A DNA stretch of 64,000 nucleotides. It comes from an uncultured Lachnospiraceae bacterium. Its GTDB lineage: Bacteria > Bacillota > Clostridia > Lachnospirales > Lachnospiraceae. Of the stretch, positions 17,718 through 25,810 are shown one piece after another; position 1 is the first letter of the stretch, and each line of letters begins with the position of its first letter. The stretch lies in assembly GCA_910578885.1 (NCBI GenBank), contig CAJTSH010000014.1, forward strand, positions 1 to 64,000. Direction: 5' to 3'. The position numbers and the translations under genes are program-made. Below the pieces are notes generated by a model. That model saw only the letters and a list, made by a program, of their open reading frames with translations, did no database searches and was not told the origin of the DNA.

Positions 17718-17746
17718 TTGAAATGTGTGAGATAATAGAGTATAAT
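17718..17746 (+). promoter_or_regulatory. Promoter of the 6S RNA
   Basis: TTGAAA (17718-17723) and TATAAT (17741-17746), spacer 17. A TTGACA lies further upstream at 17701-17706. Confidence 0.7.
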
Positions 17747-17751
17747 GAATC

Positions 17752-17945
17752 TAGTAAATAACCTGGGATGTTCGATACCCTGCTATTTTGAACCTACATT
17801 TATTTTTATGGGATTCCTATATTGCTGTCAGGATGTCAGGCCGTCATTTCGCAGCGGAAGGCAGAATGTCAGTTGCGGTTACCCACCTAGCTTTGCTAGG
17901 AGTCAAAATTGCAGGAAACGGCATTTTGGGATTTACAAAAGAATT
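17752..17945 (+). ncRNA. ssrS: 6S RNA
   Basis: A non-coding transcript starting about six bases after a TATAAT. Segments match my recollection of Firmicutes 6S RNA: 'TTTTGAACCTAC' then 'TTTTTATGGGATTCCT' on the 5' side of the central bubble, and 'GGTTACCCACCTAGC' with 'GCTAGGAGTCAAA' on the 3' side, the latter forming the CCTAGC/GCTAGG hairpin. CCCTGC on the 5' side can pair with GCAGG on the 3' side to close the rod. 6S RNA mimics an open promoter and sequesters sigma-A RNA polymerase. The 5' end is inferred from the promoter; the 3' end is approximate. Confidence 0.75.
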
Positions 17946-17968
17946 CTGCAAAAGAGAAAATTAGAAGG

Positions 17969-18118
17969 TACAAAAGAAACATAAAGTACGAAAGACAAGC
18001 ATAGGATGTACCAAAGACAAATTGGTAAGATACGAATGATTTTTACCAATGATAAAAAATATACCAAAGATATGTTTTTTTACCAAAGATAACATACCGA
18101 AGATAACATACAAAAGAT
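17969..18118 (+). repeat. Cluster of about nine degenerate TACCAAAGATAA-like repeats
   Basis: Short units of the form TAC-N-(A/G)A(A/T)GA(T/C)(A/G) recur at about 17969, 17987, 18009, 18031, 18044, 18062, 18081, 18095 and 18109, 13-22 bases apart. They lie between the 6S RNA and a terminator and contain no plausible gene. Confidence 0.7.
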
Positions 18119-18120
18119 GA

Positions 18121-18154
18121 GAGAAGCTGCTTTGAGAGAAGCGGCTTCTTTTAT
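18121..18154 (+). terminator. Intrinsic terminator downstream of the repeat cluster
   Basis: GAAGCTGCTT (18123-18132) pairs with AAGCGGCTTC (18139-18148), followed by TTTTA. It is the first clear terminator after the 6S RNA, so the repeats may be part of a read-through transcript. Confidence 0.75.
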
Positions 18155-18285
18155 GTGTACATAGGCATCAAAAGGAAGATTATCCGCAAGAGCTGTCGGA
18201 GCTTTTAGCGCACGGACAGGGATAAGATAATCCACATGCTTGTTTATATCATGAGGTATTTGGGCTTTCCAGAGGAGGTGGCAGT

Positions 18286-20544
18286 ATGCCAAGACAACGA
18301 ATCTACCATAGGAAGAAAATAAAAAGAGGTATCAGTCTGCCGGCTCTTCTTTTAATATTGGTGATGATATCAGTTGGAATCGCCGTCTGGTTTCTGAAAA
18401 GCAGTCAGGAAAAAGAAGAGTTTTCCATGAACTATATCAGTACAAAAGAAATTCCGGGATTTTTACAATTTACATATTATGATGAGGAAGAATGGAGCAG
18501 ACGTCTTGGAATGGAATTTACAGGAGCGCTCACTTATCAGAAGCTCCATAGTTTATTGGAATTGTTGAATATTGAAGAATATGTTGTCTATGAAGAAAAA
18601 AGGGCAGGGAAGAAGGTAGACAGGGAGACTTGGAATCAGGTTTATGAGCAGATTTTAGATATACTTGATACCAGCGGGAAGGTTTCAAAAGAAAAATTGC
18701 TGCTTCTTAAGGAACCGGGCGAGGATTCGCTTGAAACACAAATGGGGATATATCAGTATAGAGGTTCCATTCCTCGGCAGTATCAAGCATATGAGGTATA
18801 CGTAATGGAGGATAAGCTGCTTGGAATCTTAAGTGAGTTAGAGGACGAGCTGGCAATTGAAAATGTGTATGTTACAGAAATGACGGATGAGCTGAAATTT
18901 TTATACAAAAACAGCGTTTATCGGATTCCGATCGAGGCAGAAGGACAGATCTCAGATACCGTCTGTGATATCTATATGAAAATGGGAGAAATCACAAGGA
19001 TTCAGAAAAAGGAAGATACCATTGAAGGAAAGCTTCTGACAATGGAAGAAGATAAAATAGAGATTGAAGGATATGGCAGAATTGAAAGGGCAAAGGAACT
19101 TCCGGTTTACCAGATATATGGTGAGAGGATCGAAAGGAATCTTTCGGATATTGTAATCGGTAATATGAATATTTCTTATATCGTAGCAGAAAAACGCGTA
19201 TGCGCAATTTTGTTAAAAGAACCAGCGGAAATCAAAAATGTACGTGTGCTGCTATTGAATGAGAGTCAGGGAATTGGAAGAGAAGAGGTGTATGTTACAT
19301 CGTCAACGAATAGTCATCTCAGCCTGGGGGAGGAAGAGCTGGAATGCGAAGCAGATACTGTAATTAAGGCGTCCGATTATCTGGCGGAGCATCCGGAAGA
19401 AAGTCTTAAGATTGAAGGAGAGGAAGAAAGTCTGCTGTATTTCTGCGATGAAAGCGGAAGCAAGACCTCCTATGGCTATACCGGAAGTTTTGAAATCCGC
19501 AAATATGAAGAGGGATATGTGGTGGTAAATGCGCTTCCGTTGGAAGAATATCTTTGCGGAGTCGTGCCAAGTGAGATGCCGGCGGGTTATCCTATAGAGG
19601 CATTGAAAGCGCAGGCGGTCTGTGCAAGAAGCTATGCGAGTATCCAACTGTTAAAAGGCGCATATGCGAAATATGGCGCACATATGGATGATAGTGTGAA
19701 TTATCAGGTATATAATAAACAGGAGCGAAGTGAGAGCACGACGCAGGCGGTCAACGACACCTACGGAAAGGTGCTGTCCCGCAATGGTGAAATTTTGGAG
19801 GCATATTATTATTCGACTTCCTATGGACATTCCGGTAGTTATGAGTCATGGAATCTGGACAATGACGGCTCCTTGGATTATTTGAAGGGAACATGGCTTA
19901 AGGATACGGAACCAGAACTTGATTTGTCGGATGAGGCGGCATTTTCGGAGTATATACAGAGTCAGGATGAGGAATGCTATGACAGTTTTGCAAAGTATTT
20001 TCGTTGGAATGCCGTTTTAGATCTGGAGGAAAAGAGCGGGGATATCAAAGAGAAAATAAATGCCAGAAAAGCGGCAAAGCCGGACAGTATTCAGATTTAT
20101 CCGAATAAGGTAAAGGAAAAAGATAAGGGAAAAGAAGTCACATCCGCTTCCGCGCTTGGAAATGTATTATCTTTTGTTACAGATGGAAGAAATGTCTGCG
20201 GCGGTGTGGAAAAGCTGACTGTTAACTTTGAAAATGGAAAGGTTGACATTTTGGATGAATATAGTATTCGGATTGTTTTGGGCTGCGCAATTGAAAGCGT
20301 GACATGGAAGGATGGAAGCTCAGATGTAATCTCAGTTCTTCCAAGCTCCTATTTTGCGGTCACTGCTTCGGAAAATGAGAAGTATACTCTGTGTGGAGGC
20401 GGTTACGGACACGGAATCGGCTTGAGCCAGAATGGAGCAAAAGGAATGGCAGAGAAGGATTATACGTATGAACAGATTCTAGAAAAGTTCTATAATCAGA
20501 CAGAACTTACCGATCTTGCGGAATTGAAAGGAGAAACTTCATGA
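18286..20544 (+). CDS. SpoIID/LytB domain membrane protein
   Basis: A 752-residue protein with one N-terminal membrane anchor (about 15-35) and a long extracytoplasmic part. The SpoIID domain is in the C-terminal half: 'LPLEEYLCGVVPSEMPAGYPIEALKAQAV' (about 420-450), 'TYGKVLSRNGEILEAYYYSTSYGHSG', and the final 'GGGYGHGIGLSQNGAKGMA' with 'YEQILEKFY'. SpoIID-type enzymes are lytic transglycosylases acting on peptidoglycan. This protein is about twice the size of classical SpoIID, so it is probably a paralogue. GAGGAGG precedes the ATG. The next gene overlaps by 4 bases. Confidence 0.85.
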   Translation: MPRQRIYHRKKIKRGISLPALLLILVMISVGIAVWFLKSSQEKEEFSMNYISTKEIPGFLQFTYYDEEEWSRRLGMEFTGALTYQKLHSLLELLNIEEYVVYEEKRAGKKVDRETWNQVYEQILDILDTSGKVSKEKLLLLKEPGEDSLETQMGIYQYRGSIPRQYQAYEVYVMEDKLLGILSELEDELAIENVYVTEMTDELKFLYKNSVYRIPIEAEGQISDTVCDIYMKMGEITRIQKKEDTIEGKLLTMEEDKIEIEGYGRIERAKELPVYQIYGERIERNLSDIVIGNMNISYIVAEKRVCAILLKEPAEIKNVRVLLLNESQGIGREEVYVTSSTNSHLSLGEEELECEADTVIKASDYLAEHPEESLKIEGEEESLLYFCDESGSKTSYGYTGSFEIRKYEEGYVVVNALPLEEYLCGVVPSEMPAGYPIEALKAQAVCARSYASIQLLKGAYAKYGAHMDDSVNYQVYNKQERSESTTQAVNDTYGKVLSRNGEILEAYYYSTSYGHSGSYESWNLDNDGSLDYLKGTWLKDTEPELDLSDEAAFSEYIQSQDEECYDSFAKYFRWNAVLDLEEKSGDIKEKINARKAAKPDSIQIYPNKVKEKDKGKEVTSASALGNVLSFVTDGRNVCGGVEKLTVNFENGKVDILDEYSIRIVLGCAIESVTWKDGSSDVISVLPSSYFAVTASENEKYTLCGGGYGHGIGLSQNGAKGMAEKDYTYEQILEKFYNQTELTDLAELKGETS

Positions 20545-21383
20545 TCTGGAAAATAATCGGAAATATTAAACTTTTGGTGGAAAAATGTAAACGGGACAAT
20601 ATCAATGCGTTTGCAGCTCAGACAGCATTTTTTATTATTTTGTCCGCTATTCCGTTTCTGATGTTTTTCAGTTCCTTGTTAAGATATACACCGGTGACGA
20701 AAGGCGTCTTAATGGCAATTGTTAACCGCGCCATGCCGGATTATATAGCGCCTTTTTGTGTTTCTATTATTAATGAAGTGTACAATAAATCTTTTGGAAT
20801 CATTTCTGTTGCGGCAGTCCTTGCTATTTGGTCTGCGGCAAAGGGAGTGCAGTATATGGCGGGCGGGCTGAATGCCATCAATGGTATCGAGGAGACAAGG
20901 AATTGGTTTGTGATGCGTTTTTGGGCAATTGTTTATACGATTGTTTTTGTGCTGGCTATTGTCATTACATTGGTGCTTTTGGTTTTTGGAACCTCCCTGC
21001 AGGAGTTAATTGTGAAATATGTTCCGATTATGGTTCATGTGGCAAATATCATTATCCGGCTGAGAAGTCTGATTATGCTGGGAATCCTGATTTTGTTTTT
21101 TACAGTCTTGTTTAAAATGCTGCCGAACCGAAAAGCGACGCTGCGCTCCCAAGTACCAGGCGCTGTTATCTGTGCACTTGCATGGTATGTATTTTCCTTT
21201 GGATTGTCCATTTATGTACAGTATTTCAATGGGTTTTCCATGTATGGCAGTCTGACAACGATTGTACTGGTTATGCTGTGGCTGTATTTCTGCATGTATA
21301 TTATGATGGCATGTGCGGAATTTAATGTGATTTTTGAAGATATCTTCCGAAAACATACCCAAAATAGAAAAGAAAAGGGTTGA
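20541..21383 (+). CDS. YihY/BrkB-family integral membrane protein
   Basis: A 280-residue protein with about six membrane segments. Family landmarks are 'DNINAFAAQTAFFIILSAIPFLMF' near the N-terminus and 'FNGFSMYGSLTTIVLVMLWLY' near the C-terminus. It was once annotated as ribonuclease BN, now treated as a membrane protein of unknown transport role. Its ATG overlaps the stop of the SpoIID-domain gene (ATGA), so the two are translationally coupled. Confidence 0.88.
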   Translation: MIWKIIGNIKLLVEKCKRDNINAFAAQTAFFIILSAIPFLMFFSSLLRYTPVTKGVLMAIVNRAMPDYIAPFCVSIINEVYNKSFGIISVAAVLAIWSAAKGVQYMAGGLNAINGIEETRNWFVMRFWAIVYTIVFVLAIVITLVLLVFGTSLQELIVKYVPIMVHVANIIIRLRSLIMLGILILFFTVLFKMLPNRKATLRSQVPGAVICALAWYVFSFGLSIYVQYFNGFSMYGSLTTIVLVMLWLYFCMYIMMACAEFNVIFEDIFRKHTQNRKEKG

Positions 21384-21408
21384 TGTTTGAAAAATGCTGT
21401 GGTATGAT
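21380..21408 (+). promoter_or_regulatory. Promoter of the pheS T-box leader
   Basis: TTGATG (21380-21385) and TATGAT (21403-21408), spacer 17, overlapping the stop codon of the YihY gene. The transcript would start near 21415. Confidence 0.6.
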
Positions 21409-21414
21409 TGTTTC

Positions 21415-21661
21415 TAGTGAAAATGCTAAGAAGGTGTTCAGTAGATTTTTATACATTCGACAGAGAGGAAGAGCAGGCGGCTGAGAGCTTTTCCGGAATT
21501 AGGTAAGAATCGAATTTCCCACTGGAGCAGCATGGGTGAAAGCAGTAGTCCATGACGGTTCATACACGTTACGTATATTGAGAGTCTGGAAGAATTTTCA
21601 GGAATCAGGGTGGTATCGCGGAGATTGGCTTCGTCCCTTTTGGGGGACGGAGTTTTTTTAT
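21415..21661 (+). promoter_or_regulatory. T-box riboswitch controlling pheST
   Basis: The T-box sequence AGGGTGGTATCGCGG (21607-21621) is followed by a terminator hairpin, CTTCGTCCC (21629-21637) with GGGACGGAG, and seven Ts. Stem I begins near 21460. A TTC triplet at 21516-21518 is the likely phenylalanine specifier, in keeping with pheS downstream. Uncharged tRNA-Phe would stabilise the antiterminator and switch on synthetase expression. Confidence 0.9.
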
Positions 21662-21718
21662 ATCATAGGAAAGACCTTGTTACTGTGAAATACTAAAGTC
21701 TATGACTTTCCTATGATA
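21661..21718 (+). repeat. Inverted repeat TATCATAGGAAAG directly after the T-box terminator
   Basis: TATCATAGGAAAG (21661-21673) and its exact complement CTTTCCTATGATA (21706-21718) form a 13-bp stem with a 32-base loop. The left arm recurs after other terminators in the window (36606, 58610). Confidence 0.75.
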
Positions 21719-21730
21719 TAGAAATATTAT

Positions 21731-21860
21731 GCGCACTCGTGCGAAAGGTATTATGTCGCTAGGGCTGGTAGTCCTAAGGAATCCCCCAGTCAAGTCTGGT
21801 ACCCCTTAGGACAAATCCGCACTCGGCGCAGACGAGTAGGGGATAAACCTTCTCTACTCG
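21731..21860 (+). other. Chain of stem-loops in the pheS leader after the T-box
   Basis: Three perfect stems follow each other: CGCAC/GTGCG (21732-21743), GTCCTAAGG (21771-21779) with CCTTAGGAC (21804-21812), and CGAGTAG (21833-21839) with CTACTCG (21854-21860). They lie between the T-box terminator and the pheS ribosome site. No known RNA family was recognised. Confidence 0.6.
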
Positions 21861-21889
21861 ATTCTATTTTGAAAAAAGGAGAATCAGTA

Positions 21890-22909
21890 ATGAAAGAAAA
21901 ATTGCAGAAATTGAAAGATGACGCAATCCGTCAGATTGAAAGTTCCGAAGAGCTTTCTAAATTAAATGACGTCCGGGTTGCATTTTTAGGAAAAAAGGGT
22001 GAATTGACCGCTATTTTAAAGAGTATGAAGGATGTTCTTCCAGAGGAGCGTCCGGCAGTCGGACAACTGGTGAACGATACCAGAGAGGCAATCGAACAGA
22101 AGGTTGAAGAGACAAAACAGAAGTTAGAAGCTGCAGAGATGGAAGTGAAGCTGAAAAGAGAAGTAATTGATGTTACGCTTCCTGCAAAGAAAAACAAAGT
22201 CGGACACCGCCATCCGAATACCCTCGCTTTAGAGGAGGTAGAGCGAATCTTTACCGGAATGGGCTATGAGGTAGTAGAGGGACCGGAAGTAGAATATGAC
22301 TATTATAACTTTGAGGCATTAAATATCCCGGACAACCATCCGGCAAAGGACGAACAGGATACTTTCTATATCAATGATAAGATTTTGCTCCGCACCCAGA
22401 CCTCGCCGGTACAGGTGCGTGTCATGGAGCAGGGCAAGCTGCCGATTCGGATGATTGCACCCGGAAGAGTATTCCGTTCAGATGAAGTAGATGCCACACA
22501 TTCCCCTTCCTTCCATCAGATAGAAGGAATGGTAATTGATAAGAACATTACATTTGCGGATTTAAAAGGGACCTTACAGGAATTTGCCGCAAGATTATTC
22601 GGAGCGGACACCAAAGTGAAGTTCCGCCCTCATCACTTTCCGTTCACAGAGCCGAGCGCCGAAGTAGATGTATCCTGCTTCAAATGCGGCGGAAAAGGCT
22701 GCCGCTTCTGTAAAGGCGAGGGCTGGATTGAAATCTTAGGCTGCGGCATGATACATCCTAACGTCCTTAGAATGAGCGGCATCGACCCCGAGGAATATTC
22801 CGGCTTCGCATTCGGCGTAGGCTTAGAGCGAATCACGCTCCTCAAATACGAAATTGACGACATGCGCCTTCTCTACGAAAACGACGACAGATTCTTGGGG
22901 CAATTTTAG
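21890..22909 (+). CDS. pheS: Phenylalanyl-tRNA synthetase alpha chain
   Basis: A 339-residue class II synthetase catalytic subunit. An N-terminal coiled coil (1-95) is followed by motif 2 'GRVFRSDEVDATHSPSFHQIEG' region and the motif 3 end 'GFAFGVGLERITLLKY'. The zinc-like 'CFKCGGKGCRFCKGEGW' insert is typical of bacterial PheS. AAAAAGGAG precedes the ATG at 21890; an in-frame TTG at 21869 is unlikely. It forms an alpha2-beta2 enzyme with PheT. Codons near the 3' end become richer in C than in most of the gene. Confidence 0.95.
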   Translation: MKEKLQKLKDDAIRQIESSEELSKLNDVRVAFLGKKGELTAILKSMKDVLPEERPAVGQLVNDTREAIEQKVEETKQKLEAAEMEVKLKREVIDVTLPAKKNKVGHRHPNTLALEEVERIFTGMGYEVVEGPEVEYDYYNFEALNIPDNHPAKDEQDTFYINDKILLRTQTSPVQVRVMEQGKLPIRMIAPGRVFRSDEVDATHSPSFHQIEGMVIDKNITFADLKGTLQEFAARLFGADTKVKFRPHHFPFTEPSAEVDVSCFKCGGKGCRFCKGEGWIEILGCGMIHPNVLRMSGIDPEEYSGFAFGVGLERITLLKYEIDDMRLLYENDDRFLGQF

Positions 22910-22934
22910 CGAGCAACAAGCAGGGCAGACTCCG

Positions 22935-23037
22935 CAGATTCAGGCAGCTTGCGCAAGCTAGCTTGCAGCAAGTTGTATGAATCTGTGGAAAGTTGTCCGG
23001 CGCCTGCCGGACAACCCGTGAATCCCCGATTCACGGG
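22935..23037 (+). other. Three consecutive hairpins between pheS and pheT
   Basis: CAGATTCA (22935-22942) pairs with TGAATCTG (22978-22985); GTTGTCCGGC (22992-23001) with GCCGGACAAC (23006-23015); CCCGTGAATC (23015-23024) with GATTCACGGG (23028-23037). The rest of the 304-base gap (23038-23213) has no gene I can support. The stems lack T-runs, so they are unlikely to be simple terminators. Confidence 0.7.
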
Positions 23038-23213
23038 TCTGCCCGTCCGGTTAAGGAACCCATTCGGTTACGAAAGGAACCCAATTACAAAACTGTGTCT
23101 CCGTTCCCAAAACCGAACCTCTCCCCAAAGGACAACAGGGAATCAAAGATTCCCGCCTTGTCCCCCCACTCATCCGCATTATTTTAGAGAAGAAAAACAG
23201 AAAGGAAACCAAC

Positions 23214-25634
23214 ATGAAAACATCATTAAAATGGATCAAATCCCTTGTTCCAGAATTAGACATAACCCCAAAGGAATATGCCGACGCCATGATCTTATCC
23301 GGCTCCAAGGTAGAATGCTATACACAAATGGATGCCGATTTAGACAAAATCGTCATCGGACAAATACAAAAAATTGAACGCCATCCGGACGCAGACAAGC
23401 TTATCATCTGCCAAGTAGACATCGGAAACGGAGAAACCACCCAGATTGTCACAGGCGCGCCGAATGTAAAAGAAGGAGATAAAGTCCCGGTTGTCCTAGA
23501 CGGCGGACGCGTGGCAGGAGATCATGACGGCAAGCTGACAGCAGGCGGAGTGAAAATCAAAAAAGGAAAATTAAGAGGAATCGAATCAAACGGTATGATG
23601 TGCTCTATTGAGGAATTAGGCTCAAACCGCGATATGTTCCCCGAAGCCCCGGAGCTTGGTATTTATATCTTTGGCGAGGATGCCAAAGTTGGCGGGAGCG
23701 CAGTGGAAGCATTAGGATTGGATGATACGGTTGTAGAATATGAGATAACGAACAACCGCGTGGATTGCTTTTCTATCCTTGGAATTGCAAGAGAAGCTGC
23801 GGCTACCTTCCGAAAGGACTTTGTGCCTCCGGCTGTAACTGAGACAGGAAATGATGAAAATGTCAATGATTACATTAAGGTGACCATAAAGGATACAGAG
23901 CTTTGCCCGCGCTATACGGCAAGGGTCGTGAAGAATATTAAAATTGCTCCATCACCGGAGTGGATGCAGAGAAGACTGCGCGCACAGGGAATCCGTCCCA
24001 TCAATAATATTGTAGATATCACAAACTACGTTATGGAAGAATACGGACAGCCGATGCACGCCTATGACTGGGATACGATTGCAGGACATGAAATCATCGT
24101 TCGCAGAGCCGTTGACGGAGAAAAGTTCGTAACCTTGGACGGGCAGGAGCGTACCTTGGATGACAGTGTATTGATAATCTGTGATGGAGAGAGGGCAGTA
24201 GGTATGGCAGGAATCATGGGAGGTGAGAACTCCATGATAACTGATAATGTTACGACCATGCTGTTTGAGGCGGCGTGCTTCGACGGAACGAATATCCGTA
24301 TTTCCAGCAAGAAGGTAGGTCTTCGGACGGATGCTTCCGCAAAGTTTGAAAAGGGACTTGACCCGAATCTGGCAATCGAAGCGATGAATCGTGCCTGTCA
24401 GTTGGTTGAAGAGCTGGGAGCAGGGGAAGTAGTCGGCGGTGTGGTAGATGTATATGGCAAGGTGAAGGAGGGAAGAAAAATTCCGTTTGAGCCGGAGAAA
24501 TACAATCGGCTGCTCGGAACAGACATCGCGGCAGAAGAGATGCTTGCTTATTTTGAAAGGCTGGAGCTTAAATATGATGAGGGAAACAAGGAGATTTTAG
24601 TTCCGTCCTGGAGACAGGATTTGCTCTGTGGCGCTGATCTGGCGGAGGAAGTTGCACGTTTTTATGGTTATGATAAAATTGGAACCACACTGCCGAGCGG
24701 AGAAGCGACCACCGGTATGCTGAGCTTTAAACTCCGTATCGAGCAGGCGGCGAGAGATATTGCGGAATTCTGTGGTTTTTCGCAGGCAATGACTTATTCT
24801 TTTGAGAGCCCGAAGGTATTTGACAAGTTGCTTTTACCGGCTGATTCCCCGTTGCGCAATACAGTGGTCATTTCCAACCCGTTGGGCGAGGATTTCAGCA
24901 TCATGCGCACCACTTCTTTAAATGGTATGTTGACAAGTCTCGCAACTAATTATAATAGAAGAAATAAGGATGTACGCCTTTATGAGATGGGAAATATCTA
25001 TTTACCAAAGCAAGTGCCTGTAACGGAGCTTCCGGAGGAACGGATGCAGTTTACCCTCGGTATGTACGGAGAAGGAGACTTCTTTACCATGAAGGGGGTG
25101 GTAGAAGAGTTCTTTTATAAAATCGGTATGTGTGGAAAGATTACCTACAATCCAAAGTCAGGGCTTTCCTTCCTGCACCCAGGACGTCAGGCAAACATTA
25201 TCTATAATAAGAAGATAGTAGGTTATCTGGGAGAGGTTCACCCGATTGTTGCAAATAATTATAGTATCAAGGATCGTGTATATGTGGCTGTGCTGGATAT
25301 GCCTTATATCGTGAATTGGGCGACCTTTGACAGAAAATATGAGGGGATTGCCAGATTCCCGGCGGCTGTCCGAGATATCAGCATGGTAGTTCCGAAGGAA
25401 ATCCTTGCCGGTGATATTGAGTGTGTATTCGATTCCAAGGGGGGCAAGCTTTTGGAGAGCTATGAGCTGTTTGATATCTATGAAGGCGCTCAGATCAAAG
25501 CCGGGTATAAGTCAATGGCATATTCCTTGACTTTCCGTGCGAAAGACCGAAATTTAGAAGAAGCGGATTTGACCTCGGCGATGAATAAGATATTGAAAGC
25601 CTTAGATGGCATGGGAATTGAGCTGAGGGCTTAA
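23214..25634 (+). CDS. pheT: Phenylalanyl-tRNA synthetase beta chain
   Basis: An 806-residue beta subunit. It opens with 'MKTSLKWIKSLVPELD', then an EMAP-like tRNA-binding domain (about 40-150; 'KLIICQVDIG'), B3/B4 editing domain, B5 domain, and a C-terminal ferredoxin-fold anticodon-binding domain ending 'SLTFRAKDRNLEEADL'. Length is normal for bacteria. It lies 304 bases after pheS, unusually far for this pair, but no promoter or terminator was recognised in between. Confidence 0.95.
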   Translation: MKTSLKWIKSLVPELDITPKEYADAMILSGSKVECYTQMDADLDKIVIGQIQKIERHPDADKLIICQVDIGNGETTQIVTGAPNVKEGDKVPVVLDGGRVAGDHDGKLTAGGVKIKKGKLRGIESNGMMCSIEELGSNRDMFPEAPELGIYIFGEDAKVGGSAVEALGLDDTVVEYEITNNRVDCFSILGIAREAAATFRKDFVPPAVTETGNDENVNDYIKVTIKDTELCPRYTARVVKNIKIAPSPEWMQRRLRAQGIRPINNIVDITNYVMEEYGQPMHAYDWDTIAGHEIIVRRAVDGEKFVTLDGQERTLDDSVLIICDGERAVGMAGIMGGENSMITDNVTTMLFEAACFDGTNIRISSKKVGLRTDASAKFEKGLDPNLAIEAMNRACQLVEELGAGEVVGGVVDVYGKVKEGRKIPFEPEKYNRLLGTDIAAEEMLAYFERLELKYDEGNKEILVPSWRQDLLCGADLAEEVARFYGYDKIGTTLPSGEATTGMLSFKLRIEQAARDIAEFCGFSQAMTYSFESPKVFDKLLLPADSPLRNTVVISNPLGEDFSIMRTTSLNGMLTSLATNYNRRNKDVRLYEMGNIYLPKQVPVTELPEERMQFTLGMYGEGDFFTMKGVVEEFFYKIGMCGKITYNPKSGLSFLHPGRQANIIYNKKIVGYLGEVHPIVANNYSIKDRVYVAVLDMPYIVNWATFDRKYEGIARFPAAVRDISMVVPKEILAGDIECVFDSKGGKLLESYELFDIYEGAQIKAGYKSMAYSLTFRAKDRNLEEADLTSAMNKILKALDGMGIELRA

Positions 25635-25659
25635 AAAAGCATATTTATGAATTGAACAA

Positions 25660-25712
25660 AAAAGCAGATGGAAAATGTGAAAAAATTGTGAGGTTTTCCA
25701 CTGCTTTTTTTA
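25660..25712 (+). terminator. Intrinsic terminator after pheT
   Basis: AAAGCAG-TGGAAAA on the left pairs with TTTTCCA-CTGCTTT on the right, followed by a run of Ts. Confidence 0.8.
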
Positions 25713-25741
25713 TTGCGTACCTGTACGAGAAAGAGTATAAT
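25713..25741 (+). promoter_or_regulatory. Promoter of the first FnIII exoprotein gene
   Basis: TTGCGT (25713-25718) and TATAAT (25736-25741), spacer 17, directly after the pheT terminator. Confidence 0.6.
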
Positions 25742-25810
25742 TTTTAGTATACATAATTTATGCCACAAGATATTGTGTCAAGGAAAAAATGCAGAAGGGA
25801 GATATTTTTG

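Noticed and set aside
17745..17984. 79-codon plus-strand open frame over the 6S RNA region
   Set aside because: No ribosome binding site, unnatural composition, and the same bases match 6S RNA landmarks behind a strong promoter.
17969..18118. CRISPR array
   Set aside because: Units are only about 12 bases, degenerate, and spaced irregularly at 13-22 bases; there are no cas genes.
22949..23377. 142-codon frame between pheS and pheT
   Set aside because: It runs through three hairpins and into pheT in another frame, and its Pro/Arg/Asn-rich product looks random.
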